Shown here piece by piece: positions 46,901 through 56,220 of a stretch of DNA of 64,000 nucleotides. How positions within the stretch are numbered: the first letter of the stretch is position 1; every line of letters starts with the position of its first letter. The position numbers and the translations under genes are program-made. Under the pieces are notes generated by a model that did no database searches, was not told where the DNA came from, and saw only the letters and a list, made by a program, of their open reading frames with translations. Source of the stretch: Gp6-AA40 sp035263125 (GTDB taxonomy: Bacteria; Acidobacteriota; Vicinamibacteria; Vicinamibacterales; UBA2999). The stretch is from NCBI GenBank assembly GCA_035263125.1, contig DATFRP010000097.1, positions 28,588 to 92,587 on the forward strand. Reading direction: 5' to 3'.

Positions 46901-47065
46901 CCGTGGCTGGCAAGGGCCACGCCAAAGACGGGTTGCAAGTCTATCGCGTGAATGGCGCTGCCGACGGCAGTGTGGCTCTCTTTCATCACACGCTCGTGGA
47001 AATGTCACCACACTTCGTAACGACGGGCCGCATGAAGGTGGCCCCTGCGTGCCGACGTACATAGA

Positions 47066-47084
47066 GGCCGCCTTCAGGGCGGCC
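47066..47084. repeat. GGCCGCC hairpin overlapping the smr stop
   Basis: GGCCGCC (47066-47072) pairs with GGCGGCC (47078-47084), with TACGTA on both outer sides. It is a member of the GGCCGCCT family, and the stop codon of the Smr gene (47084-47086) overlaps it. Confidence 0.65.
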
Positions 47085-47335
47085 TACGTACTCAGGCGCG
47101 CAACGGTTGCACCGAGATGCGTTTCGGGAGCATCCCAGAACTCGATGACGAGAGGATGACGATCGAGTGCCTGCTGCACGATCCCGCGTTGCACGCCTTT
47201 TCCGCGTCCGTGAATAAGACGCACTTCACGGAGGCCTGCCTCATGCGCCGCGGTCACGTACTCGGCGACGACGGAGGGAATGTCGCGCGGTGCGAATGCG
47301 TGGAGATCGAGCGAGTCTTCGATCGGAATTCGCAC
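47084..47335 (-). CDS. Stand-alone Smr domain protein
   Basis: 83 aa, essentially only an Smr domain: LDLHAFAPRDIPSVV at the N-terminus (Leu-Asp-Leu-His), then REVRLIHGRGKGVQRGIVQ with the HGRG(x)G loop. Smr domains are endonucleases or RNA/DNA-binding modules (as in MutS2 and yeast Cue2). GTG start 47335; 31 bp after the queF stop, on the same strand, so likely one transcript with queF. Confidence 0.8.
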   Translation of the reverse strand: MRIPIEDSLDLHAFAPRDIPSVVAEYVTAAHEAGLREVRLIHGRGKGVQRGIVQQALDRHPLVIEFWDAPETHLGATVARLST

Positions 47336-47366
47336 CAGGGGTTTTCGAGTGTCGAGTGCGTCTGGT

Positions 47367-47714
47367 TCAGCTTCCGTACGTCGCTGTGACCACCGTCTTC
47401 ATTCCGCCGCGCACAGCGAAATCTCCGACGACCGTCATGCGCCGCGGCTCACACGCGGCGACGAGATCGTCGAGGATCTGATTGGTCGCCGCCTCGAAGA
47501 ACACCCCACGATTCCTGTAGCCAAACATGTAGTACTTCAGCGATTTCAGTTCGATGCATCGGTCGCCTGGCACGTAGCTGATGCGGATTTCTCCGAAGTC
47601 GGGCAGGCCGGTTTTGGGGCAGACAGAGGTGAATTCAGGACAGCTGATCACGATCTCGAAGTCCCGCTCCGGACGAGGATTGGGAAACGTCTCGATCGCG
47701 ACCTCGCTTGACAT
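47367..47714 (-). CDS. queF: NADPH-dependent 7-cyano-7-deazaguanine reductase
   Basis: 115 aa, the short (type I) QueF. It reduces preQ0 to preQ1 in queuosine synthesis. Motifs: catalytic Cys in FTSVCPKTGLPDFGEIRI, substrate Glu/NADPH segment CIELKSLKYYMFGYRNRGVF and FFEAATNQILDDL. The ATG at 47714 is supported by the family N-terminus length. Other queuosine genes are not in the window. Confidence 0.92.
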   Translation of the reverse strand: MSSEVAIETFPNPRPERDFEIVISCPEFTSVCPKTGLPDFGEIRISYVPGDRCIELKSLKYYMFGYRNRGVFFEAATNQILDDLVAACEPRRMTVVGDFAVRGGMKTVVTATYGS

Positions 47715-47770
47715 AGAGGGAAAATTCTAGCACTTTGGGCCGAAAACGATGGATTCTGCGCGGTGGTTCG

Positions 47771-47799
47771 TTGACACGATCACGAGTGCGAGCTAGCAT
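47771..47799 (+). promoter_or_regulatory. Sigma-70-type promoter of the HU-like gene
   Basis: TTGACA at 47771-47776, 17-base spacer, TAGCAT at 47794-47799. Predicted start about 47806, giving a leader of ~88 nt before the ATG at 47894. The best promoter match seen in the window. Confidence 0.6.
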
Positions 47800-47893
47800 T
47801 ACCACGCTTTTCCACGTATTTCCGCAGCAGTGACACGCGCGCGCAACTGCAACGCGGCCGAGCATCAGCGCGCACCAGCACAGGGGGAATGTG

Positions 47894-48193
47894 ATGGCAG
47901 AGGCCCGCAGAATGGGCAAATCGGAATTGTTCTCGCACTTCGCCGAACGCTTCGAGGTGAAGCGGACTCAGGCACGTGAATTCTTCGACGAGCTGACGAC
48001 GCTGTCAGAGAAAGAGCTCAAGCGCTCCGGTGAGTTCGTGCTGCCAGGCATGGTGAAGCTGGTCGTGCAGAAGCGGAAGGCACGCATGGGCCGCAACCCC
48101 GCGACGGGCGAGGCCATCAAAATCCCGGCCAAGACGGTCGTCAAGGCCCGTATCGCCAAGCAACTCAAAGACGCGGTGCTTCCGAAGAAGTAA
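47894..48193 (+). CDS. HU-family DNA-binding protein
   Basis: 99 aa from ATG 47894 (GGGGG seven bases upstream; GTG 47891 is the alternative). HU/IHF fold: KSELFSHFAERFEVKRTQAREFF helices, LPGMVKLVV, the arm region RKARMGRNPATGEAIKIPAK (the conserved RxGRNPxTGE) and VVKARIAKQLKDAVL. Nucleoid protein that bends and compacts DNA. Followed by a clear intrinsic terminator. Confidence 0.9.
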   Translation: MAEARRMGKSELFSHFAERFEVKRTQAREFFDELTTLSEKELKRSGEFVLPGMVKLVVQKRKARMGRNPATGEAIKIPAKTVVKARIAKQLKDAVLPKK

Positions 48194-48246
48194 TTTGCCG
48201 CTGCGGCGCGACGCCGTGACGGCCTTCCCCCCTTTTGCTCGGTTTG

Positions 48247-48281
48247 ACCCGGCGCGGACTTGGTGCGCCGGGTTTCTTTTT
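48247..48281 (+). terminator. Intrinsic terminator of the HU-like gene
   Basis: ACCCGGCGC (48247-48255), loop GGACTTGGT, GCGCCGGGT (48265-48273), then TTCTTTTT. A textbook GC stem plus T-run, 53 bp after the stop. Confidence 0.85.
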
Positions 48282-48282
48282 G

Positions 48283-48312
48283 GTAGAGGGTCCGGCTGAA
48301 GCCGGACACTAC
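48283..48312. repeat. GTAG-TCCGGC hairpin
   Basis: GTAG...CTAC at the outside and TCCGGC/GCCGGA inside (48291-48296, 48301-48306), abutting the terminator and lying three bases before the stop of the sigma-54 regulator. It is another member of the gene-end hairpin set. Confidence 0.6.
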
Positions 48313-48314
48313 GT

Positions 48315-49703
<1,389 letters not shown>

Positions 49704-49715
49704 CGGAGAGGCGAG

Positions 49716-49721
49716 TATAAT
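49716..49721 (+). promoter_or_regulatory. Candidate -10 box before lpdA
   Basis: TATAAT at 49716-49721 on the plus strand. If used, the lpdA leader (about 155 nt) would contain the whole GGCCTGGGGCC repeat block. No convincing -35 seen. Confidence 0.3.
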
Positions 49722-49735
49722 CGCGATCTTTCGAA

Positions 49736-49870
49736 AGGCCCCAGGGCCTAGGCCTCAGGCCTCAGCGATTTGCAGCTCTGAGGTCGAAGCCTCGGGCCCT
49801 ACTGAGGCTTGGGGCCTGGGCCACTGAGGCCTGGGGCCCGGGCCACTGAGGCCTGGGGCCTGGGCCCTGA
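49736..49870. repeat. GGCCTGAGG/GGCCTGGGGCC repeat block
   Basis: Three exact-length 22-bp tandem units (ACTGAGGCCTGGGGCCYGGGCC) at 49801-49866, with inverted complements (CCCCAGGGCC, GGCCTCAGGCCTCAG) at 49738-49765. The block can fold into several alternative stems. It lies directly upstream of lpdA. Confidence 0.75.
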
Positions 49871-49885
49871 GCCCTCATATTGCCA

Positions 49886-51298
49886 ATGCCCACTGCATTC
49901 GATGTCGTCGTGATCGGCGCTGGGACCGGCGGGTATGTCGCCGCGATCCGCGCCGCGCAGCTGGGAATGAAAGTGGCCGTCGTCGAGAAGCAGAAGGCGC
50001 TCGGCGGCACCTGTCTGATCTGGGGCTGTATTCCGACCAAGGCGCTCCTCGAGCACGCGCACGCGTTCAAGGTGGTGCAGAACGCGAAGGAGTGGGGCGT
50101 GATGCTGCCCTATGGAGCGCCGGCGATCGACATGCATCAGGTCCAGGCGCGGAAGGACAAGATCGTCACCGGCCTGACCAAGGGCGTCGAGTTCCTCTTC
50201 AAGAAGAACAAGATCGAATGGATCACAGGCACCGCTCGACTGGCTGCCGGCGCCAAGGTCGATGTCGTCGTCGGCGACGCGCAGCTGAAGGCCAAGGAGA
50301 TCATCGTCGCGACCGGGTCATCACCGCGGAGCGTCCCGGGCGTCGAGATCGATCACAAACGCATCATCACCAGTGACGAAGCCATTCATCTGAAGGAGGT
50401 GCCGAGGTCGCTCGCGATCCTGGGCAGCGGCGCCGTCGGCGTCGAGTTCGCGTCGATCTATCGGCGCTTCGGCAGTCAGGTGACGCTCATCGAGCTGCTG
50501 CCGAGACTGGTGCCCGCCGAAGACGAAGCCGTCTCCGCCGAACTCGAGAAATCTTTCAAGAAGCAGGGCATCACGGCGATGACGGGCACGAAGGTCGTGA
50601 AGGCGACCGCTGCGGCTGATGAAGTGGAGATCGAGGCGCAGACACCGGATGGGGCGACGCAGCGGATCACGTCGGAGCTGCTGCTCGTGGCGACCGGCCG
50701 CGGTCCGGTCACGACCGGGCTGGGGGCGGAGGAGCTCGGTCTCGTGATGGAGCGCGGGTACATCAAAGTCGACGAGATGTACCGAACGTCGGTGCCCCAC
50801 CTGTCGGCCATCGGTGACGTCATCACGCTGGGGCAGGGCGTTCATCCTCAGCTCGCGCATGTGTCGTCGATGGAGGGCGTGATTGTCGGCGAACGGTTGG
50901 CGGGGCTGGAGGTACAGCCGCTCAACTACGACCATGTGCCGTCGTGCACGTACTGCGATCCTGAGATCGGGAGCGTCGGTCTGACCGAGGAAGAGGCGCG
51001 GCAGCGCGGCTACGACGTCATCATCGGCACGTTTCCGTTTGGCGTGCTGGGACGCGCAAAAATGGCCGGCGAAACCGAGGGGTTCGTGAAGATCGTGGCC
51101 GACCGGAGGTACGATGAGGTGTTGGGCGTGCACATGATCGGCCCACGATCGACCGAGCTCATTGCCGAGGCGGTGCTGGCACTCCGGCTCGAGTGTACGG
51201 TCGAGGAGCTGATCAAAACGATCCACGCGCACCCGACGTTTTCCGAAGCGGTGGGTGAAGCCGCGCATGCTGCGCATGGAGCGGCAATTCATTTGTAG
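49886..51298 (+). CDS. lpdA: Dihydrolipoyl dehydrogenase
   Basis: 470 aa flavoprotein (E3) that reoxidises dihydrolipoamide of 2-oxoacid dehydrogenases using NAD+. FAD site VVIGAGTGGYVAAIRAAQLG, redox disulfide in GGTCLIWGCIPTKALL (residues ~41-46), NAD site ILGSGAVGVEFASIY, dimer-interface His-x-x-x-x-Glu in IHAHPTFSEAV near the C-terminus. ATG 49886 preferred over TTG 49880. The E2 gene starts 13 bp after its stop; E3 probably also serves sucAB. Confidence 0.93.
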   Translation: MPTAFDVVVIGAGTGGYVAAIRAAQLGMKVAVVEKQKALGGTCLIWGCIPTKALLEHAHAFKVVQNAKEWGVMLPYGAPAIDMHQVQARKDKIVTGLTKGVEFLFKKNKIEWITGTARLAAGAKVDVVVGDAQLKAKEIIVATGSSPRSVPGVEIDHKRIITSDEAIHLKEVPRSLAILGSGAVGVEFASIYRRFGSQVTLIELLPRLVPAEDEAVSAELEKSFKKQGITAMTGTKVVKATAAADEVEIEAQTPDGATQRITSELLLVATGRGPVTTGLGAEELGLVMERGYIKVDEMYRTSVPHLSAIGDVITLGQGVHPQLAHVSSMEGVIVGERLAGLEVQPLNYDHVPSCTYCDPEIGSVGLTEEEARQRGYDVIIGTFPFGVLGRAKMAGETEGFVKIVADRRYDEVLGVHMIGPRSTELIAEAVLALRLECTVEELIKTIHAHPTFSEAVGEAAHAAHGAAIHL

Positions 51299-51311
51299 AG
51301 CCCCGAGCCCG

Positions 51312-52679
51312 ATGCCTACAGAAGTCGTGATGCCCCAGATGGGCGAGTCGATCGCTGAAGGTACGATCGTCCGCTGGATCAAGAAAGTCGGCGACGAGGT
51401 CGATCGCGACGAGCCGCTGTTCGAGATCTCCACCGACAAAGTCGACGCGGAGATCCCATCGCCCGCCGCCGGAGTGCTCACCGAGATCAAGGTCAAGGAA
51501 GGCGAAACGGTCCCCGTCAACGAAGTCGTCGCGATGATCGGTGAAGCGGGAACGGCTGTCGCGACGCCGCCGCAGACCCCGCCCGCGCCGCCACAGCGCG
51601 CGCAGGGGTCGACGGTCGTCGCGATCAGTGATGCACAACAGAAAAGGGCCGGCACTCCGTCGCCCGCCGGTGCACCTGCGAGCCCACCCCGTGCAACCGA
51701 GCACGCGCCGCTCGATGAAGGCCGCCGCCAGCGGTCGTCGCCACTGGTGCGCCGGATCGCGCGCGAGCACAACGTCGACGTCGCGGCGATCCACGGCTCC
51801 GGGCTCGGCGGCCGCGTCACGAAGAACGACATCCTGGGATACGTAAGGAATCAGGAAGCAGGAAGCGGGAAGCAGGAAGCAGGAATCAGGAGTCAGGAGG
51901 AATCAGCCGTGACCGCTGAATCCTCGATGCCTGGCCCAGCCCTGATTTCTGAATCCCGACCCCTGATTCCTGCGCCCGCAGCGCGGGCGCCTGGCGACCG
52001 GGTCGAGCCCCTATCGGTGATGCGCAGAAAGATCGCCGAGCACATGATCCTGAGCCGGCGGACGTCCGCGCACGTCCACTCGGTCTTTCACGTGAACTTC
52101 TCGACGATCGAGCGGATCCGGCAACAGCAGAAAGCGGCATACGAGCAGCGTGGAACGAAGCTGACCTACATGGCGTTCATCGCGTACGCGGTGAACGCCG
52201 CGCTGCGTCGTTTTCCCGTGGTCAACGCGTCGCTCGACGGCGAGAACGTCGTCTACAAGAAGGACATCAACATCGGGATTGCGGTGGCGCTCGAGAGCGG
52301 GCTCATCGTGCCGGTGATCAAGCACGCCGACGAAAAGAATCTTCTCGGTCTGTGCCGCGCGATCGCCGATCTCGCCGAGCGGGCGCGGGCCAAGCAGCTC
52401 AAGCCCGAAGACGTGCAGGGCGGCACGTTCACGATCACCAATCCCGGTCAGTTCGGCTCACAGTTCGGGCTGCCGATCATCAATCAGCCGCAGGTCGCCA
52501 TTCTCGGTGTCGGCATGATCGAGAGGCGCCCGATCGTGATCGATGAAGCGATTGCGATCCGCACGATGTCATATCTCACCCTGGGGTACGACCATCGGCT
52601 GATCGACGGCGCGACCGGCGATCAGTTCATGGCCGAGGTCAAGCAGCAGATCGAGCAGTTCGACGCCAGCCAGGTCTGA
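51312..52679 (+). CDS. 2-oxoacid dehydrogenase E2 (dihydrolipoyl acyltransferase)
   Basis: 455 aa. Lipoyl domain 2-78 with Lys43 in ISTDKVDAEI; E1/E3-binding domain about 142-178 (SSPLVRRIAREHNVDVAAI, GSGLGGRVTKNDIL); catalytic domain from about 232, with active-site GYDHRLIDGATGDQFM. Resembles pyruvate or branched-chain E2; substrate cannot be fixed because no E1 gene is nearby. Residues ~180-222 are encoded by an in-frame copy of the GAATCAGGA repeat family. ATG 51312 chosen because the lipoyl domain starts at once. The lipB gene follows after 3 bp. Confidence 0.88.
   Translation: MPTEVVMPQMGESIAEGTIVRWIKKVGDEVDRDEPLFEISTDKVDAEIPSPAAGVLTEIKVKEGETVPVNEVVAMIGEAGTAVATPPQTPPAPPQRAQGSTVVAISDAQQKRAGTPSPAGAPASPPRATEHAPLDEGRRQRSSPLVRRIAREHNVDVAAIHGSGLGGRVTKNDILGYVRNQEAGSGKQEAGIRSQEESAVTAESSMPGPALISESRPLIPAPAARAPGDRVEPLSVMRRKIAEHMILSRRTSAHVHSVFHVNFSTIERIRQQQKAAYEQRGTKLTYMAFIAYAVNAALRRFPVVNASLDGENVVYKKDINIGIAVALESGLIVPVIKHADEKNLLGLCRAIADLAERARAKQLKPEDVQGGTFTITNPGQFGSQFGLPIINQPQVAILGVGMIERRPIVIDEAIAIRTMSYLTLGYDHRLIDGATGDQFMAEVKQQIEQFDASQV
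51849..51977. repeat. GAATCAGGA inverted repeat inside the E2 coding sequence
   Basis: Direct GGAATCAGGAAGCAGGAAGC-like units at 51848-51905 and complementary CTGATTTCTGAATCCCGACC-type units up to 51977, with CCTGGCCCAG in the centre. The same arms and centre occur between genes at 56861-56965. Here the element is translated without stop as a flexible Gln/Glu/Ser/Pro-rich linker. Confidence 0.75.
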
Positions 52680-52682
52680 CCC

Positions 52683-53369
52683 GTGACGAGAGCGCTCGAA
52701 ATCCGGCGCCTTGGAATGGTCGGCTATGACGAGGCGCTCGCGATGCAGCGGGCGCTCGTCGAAGAGCGTCGCGCCGATCGGGTACCGGATCTGCTGCTGT
52801 TGTTGCAGCATCCGCCCGTCATCACGCTTGGCGTCAAGGGCGATGGCGGGCGCGCCAACGTCGTCGCGACTGACGATCGCCTCCGAGCACTCGGCATCAC
52901 GATTCACGAGACCGGCCGCGGCGGCGATGTGACCTATCACGGGCCGGGGCAAATCGTCGGCTATCCGATTCTCGATCTGCGGCCAGACCGGTGTGACGTG
53001 CATCGCTACGTGCGCGATGTCGAAGAAGTGATGATCCGCGTGTGCGCCGACTACGGTGTGAGGGCGGGGCGAATCAACGGGCTCACGGGCGCATGGGTCG
53101 GCGCCGGCAAAATCGGCGCGATCGGCGTCCGGATCTCACGCTGGATCACGAGCCACGGCTTCGCGTTCAACGTGAACACCAACCTCGATCATTTCCGCTT
53201 GATCGTCCCGTGTGGCATTGTCGACCGAGGCGTCACGTCACTCGAGAAAGAGACCGGCACTCGCATTCCGGTCGATGACGTGGAAGACGCGATCGTCCGC
53301 CGCTTCGCCGAGACGTTTGAGCGGCTTGCGACTACACCAGCCGCTCACTTGGGTTCTCTGACTGCGTAG
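52683..53369 (+). CDS. lipB: Octanoyltransferase
   Basis: 228 aa. Moves octanoate from ACP to lipoyl domains, the first step of lipoate attachment. Motifs: HPPVITLGVKG near 40, TGRGGDVTYHGPGQIVGYPI near 78-97, the KIGAIGVRISRWITSHGFAF segment and catalytic Cys in IVPCGI. GTG start 52683, 3 bp after E2, in the lpdA-E2-lipB cluster; product fits its neighbours, which need lipoate. Confidence 0.92.
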   Translation: MTRALEIRRLGMVGYDEALAMQRALVEERRADRVPDLLLLLQHPPVITLGVKGDGGRANVVATDDRLRALGITIHETGRGGDVTYHGPGQIVGYPILDLRPDRCDVHRYVRDVEEVMIRVCADYGVRAGRINGLTGAWVGAGKIGAIGVRISRWITSHGFAFNVNTNLDHFRLIVPCGIVDRGVTSLEKETGTRIPVDDVEDAIVRRFAETFERLATTPAAHLGSLTA

Positions 53370-53390
53370 GGTCTCACGTGGCTCTGTGCA

Positions 53391-53476
53391 CGCCGGGTCT
53401 AAAGAACAAGACCCGGCCTACACCGTCTCTATGCGCTAAATGGCAGTGTAGGCCCGGTCCTGTTCTATGGACCCGG
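53391..53476. repeat. Inverted pair of GCCGGGTCT hairpins
   Basis: First hairpin GCCGGGTCT (53392-53400) / AGACCCGGC (53409-53417); the second copy at about 53447-53476 is inverted with respect to the first, including CCTACAC/GTGTAGG ends, so the two can also pair with each other. The stop of the CBS-domain gene (53465-53467) lies inside the second copy. Confidence 0.65.
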
Positions 53477-54775
53477 CGTGACGCGCTCGATCACTGCTTC
53501 GCCGACGCCGCGACCGGCGACCGTCGAGACTTCGACCCTGACGTTCTTCCACGTGACGACGTCGCCCTGCATCGCGGGACGGCCGAGGAGCAGCAGCACG
53601 AGGCCGCTCACGGTCGTCACGTTCTCGGACTCGAGCGGCCAGTCCAGCGTCTTGCTGATCTCATCGAGCCGCACCGTGCCGCGCACGCGAACTCGACCAT
53701 CGGCTTCTTTCACGATCGCCGCCCTGCTGCGCCCTTCCTCGATGTCGCCGACGACCTCTTCGAAGAGATCCTCCATCGTGACGAGACCGGCCGTGCCGCC
53801 GTGTTGATCCATGACGACCGCCATCTGTGCGCGATAGCGCCGCATCGCGGCGAGCACCTGGTCGACGGGCGTCGGCCCGGGCACGTAGGGCAGTTCACGT
53901 GCGTCGCGGGCACTCACGGGCTGATTCGAAATCAGGTGCCGCAGCACCTCCTTGATGTGCATGCTACCGACGATGTGGTCGAGATCGCCGCTGTAGACCG
54001 GATATCGTGTGTGCGCCTGTGTGCGCACGATCGCCCGCAGCTCGTCGGTCTCGCAGCCGACGGGTATGCCGGTGAGGAGGACGCGCGGCACCATCGCTTC
54101 CCCGGCAGTGCGGTCGCCGAATTCGAACAGGTCGCGGAGAATCTGTCCCGCCTCGCCGCGCAGCAGGCCGCCTTCCTGGCTCTCCTGCACGATGTACTGA
54201 AGCTCCTCGGCCGTGTGGTAGCGCTCGCCTTCTTCGGGCGCCTCACGCCTGACGCCCAGTACCGCGAGCAGCCCGTTCGACAACGCGTTCAATGGGACGA
54301 CCAGCGGAAATATGACCTTTTCGATCGTCTGGATGAACGGCGAGATGAAGAGCACCGTCGTCTGTGCGCTCCGCAGCGCGAGCGCTTTCGGGACCATCTC
54401 ACCGACGACGATGTGGAGATAGGTCAGGAGAGCGACCGCCACGATGCTCGCCATGGTGTGCGCGGCGATCCATCGCGCCGCGCCGAGCGGATCGAGCACA
54501 GTGACGATCCGTCCCGCGAGCCAGTGCTCGCCGTACATCCCGAGACCCAGGCTGGCCAGCGAGATGCCGACCTGCGTGGTCGCGATGTAGCGATCCTGGA
54601 GCCGAGGGTTCTCGAGGATCCGAAGCACGCGCATCGCCAGCCAGCTGCCTTGACTGGCCTGATGCTCGATGTTGGCTCGCGGCGCACCGACGATCGCGAA
54701 CTCGGCAGCAACAAACAGCCCATTGGCGAGCACGAACAGCGCGATGATGAGGAACGGGATCAGAAATTCCATCAC
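53465..54775 (-). CDS. CNNM/CorC-type membrane protein with CBS domains (second of pair)
   Basis: 436 aa 'haemolysin-family' protein. N-terminal DUF21 transmembrane domain (about 1-180; LIPFLIIALFVLANGLFVAAEFAIVG), CBS pair (about 210-335; MVPRVLLTGIP, MAVVMDQHGGTAGLVTMEDL) and C-terminal CorC/HlyC domain (DVVTWKNVRVEVSTV). CNNM proteins are linked to Mg2+/Co2+ transport or sensing. Starts at an ATGA overlap with the upstream paralogue, so they likely form a heteromer. Confidence 0.86.
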   Translation of the reverse strand: MMEFLIPFLIIALFVLANGLFVAAEFAIVGAPRANIEHQASQGSWLAMRVLRILENPRLQDRYIATTQVGISLASLGLGMYGEHWLAGRIVTVLDPLGAARWIAAHTMASIVAVALLTYLHIVVGEMVPKALALRSAQTTVLFISPFIQTIEKVIFPLVVPLNALSNGLLAVLGVRREAPEEGERYHTAEELQYIVQESQEGGLLRGEAGQILRDLFEFGDRTAGEAMVPRVLLTGIPVGCETDELRAIVRTQAHTRYPVYSGDLDHIVGSMHIKEVLRHLISNQPVSARDARELPYVPGPTPVDQVLAAMRRYRAQMAVVMDQHGGTAGLVTMEDLFEEVVGDIEEGRSRAAIVKEADGRVRVRGTVRLDEISKTLDWPLESENVTTVSGLVLLLLGRPAMQGDVVTWKNVRVEVSTVAGRGVGEAVIERVTPGP

Positions 54776-56091
54776 GCATCCGCCTCGCGCGAGGTGGCCA
54801 CGATCGGAACGGCGAGCACCGATTCGAGCACGCGATCGGCCACGCGCTCGACCTCGAACTCGTGGTCGCCAATCGCGACCTTCTCCCCTCTCGATGGAAG
54901 ATGGCCGAGCGCCGCGGTGACCATGCCGCCGACCGTCGCCGCATCCGTGTCCAACGTCGTATTGAGCGCCGCCGCGGCATCGTCGATCGCCATGTCGCCG
55001 GGCAGACGCGTGCGTCCGTCGGCGAGGCGTTCGACGATCGCTTCGCCGCCTTTGAACTCGTCGCCGACTTCGCCGAGGAGATCCGACAGCACGTCTTCGA
55101 GCGTGAGCAGTCCAGCCGTGCCGCCGAACTCGTCGACGACTAGCGCCTGATGCGATCGGCGTTCGCGGAGCTCACGCACCATGCGGTCGGCCGCCACGCT
55201 CTCGTGCACGCTGGGAACCGGACGCACCAGGCTCGCAAGCGTGGCGCTCTGGCCGTTTGACACGAACCACCGGACGAGATCCTTGGTGTGGAGCACGCCG
55301 AGGACATTGTCGAGGCTGTCGCGGTAGACCGGCAATCGCGAGTACGGGCTCTGCGCCATCAGCCCGATCACTTCGTGCAACGGCGTCCGGATGTCGATGG
55401 CGGTGATCTTCGTGCGCGGCACCATCAGCTGTTTCGCCTGCTTCATGTTCAGCCTCAGAGCGCGTTGCAACCGTCGATGCTCGTCGGGTTCGAGCAGCCC
55501 GCCGTCGCGGCTCTCGGCAATCAGCAGCTCGATCTCCTCCGGCGAGTGGATGTGGCGATGCGCCGGGAGTGGTGCGCCGAGCAGGCGCAGCAGGATCAGT
55601 CCCGTGCCGTTCAGAAACGTGAGGAAAGGCCGGTAGATCCAGAGCGATCCCAGCATCGGAATCAGCGTGTACAACGAGGCCTGCGTGGGAAACTGCAACG
55701 CCAGCGTCTTCGGAACGAGCTCTCCGAACACTGTCTGCGCGACGGTCAGCGTGAGCAGGACCACGGCCGCCGACGTCGATTGCGCAGCGAGCTGTTGAAG
55801 CCCGCCGAGCTCGGCGAAGAACGGCGTGAGCCACACCGCAAACGTCGCCTGCGCGTACGCGCCAAGCACGAGGCTCGAAAGCGTGATGCCGATCTGGCAG
55901 GCCCCGATGTAGCGATCCAGCGCCTTCGGGGATTGGAGCACCGGCAGCAGCCAGGCGGCGAGGGGGTTTCCGTCCGACGCGAGCTGCTGGACCCGGCTGC
56001 GCCGAACGCTCACGGCCGCGAATTCAGCGGCGACGTAGAGCGCGTTGACGAGAATGAGAGCGATGACGATGAGGATGGCCGCAAGGACCAT
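54772..56091 (-). CDS. CNNM/CorC-type membrane protein with CBS domains (first of pair)
   Basis: 439 aa with the same architecture: DUF21 membrane region (ILIVIALILVNALYVAAEFA start), CBS pair (MVPRTKITAIDIRTPL; ALVVDEFGGTAGLLTLEDVL) and CorC/HlyC domain at the end. Different enough from its neighbour to be an old duplication. Four-base ATGA overlap with the second gene shows coupled translation. It diverges from the sigma factor gene. Confidence 0.86.
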   Translation of the reverse strand: MVLAAILIVIALILVNALYVAAEFAAVSVRRSRVQQLASDGNPLAAWLLPVLQSPKALDRYIGACQIGITLSSLVLGAYAQATFAVWLTPFFAELGGLQQLAAQSTSAAVVLLTLTVAQTVFGELVPKTLALQFPTQASLYTLIPMLGSLWIYRPFLTFLNGTGLILLRLLGAPLPAHRHIHSPEEIELLIAESRDGGLLEPDEHRRLQRALRLNMKQAKQLMVPRTKITAIDIRTPLHEVIGLMAQSPYSRLPVYRDSLDNVLGVLHTKDLVRWFVSNGQSATLASLVRPVPSVHESVAADRMVRELRERRSHQALVVDEFGGTAGLLTLEDVLSDLLGEVGDEFKGGEAIVERLADGRTRLPGDMAIDDAAAALNTTLDTDAATVGGMVTAALGHLPSRGEKVAIGDHEFEVERVADRVLESVLAVPIVATSREADA

Positions 56092-56220
56092 TGAGGCTCA
56101 AATACTTAGCATCGTTTTCGGGTCAGGGCACAAGTGGTTCAGGCAGAGGTACTTCGCCAGTTGAGCTTGGTAGCGGGAATAAGACCGAAATGGTCGGTGT
56201 TCTTTCTGCAGAGGACGGAC

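Noticed and set aside
49801..49866. Three 22-bp tandem units as a possible CRISPR array
   Set aside because: Units are contiguous without spacers and no cas genes are nearby.
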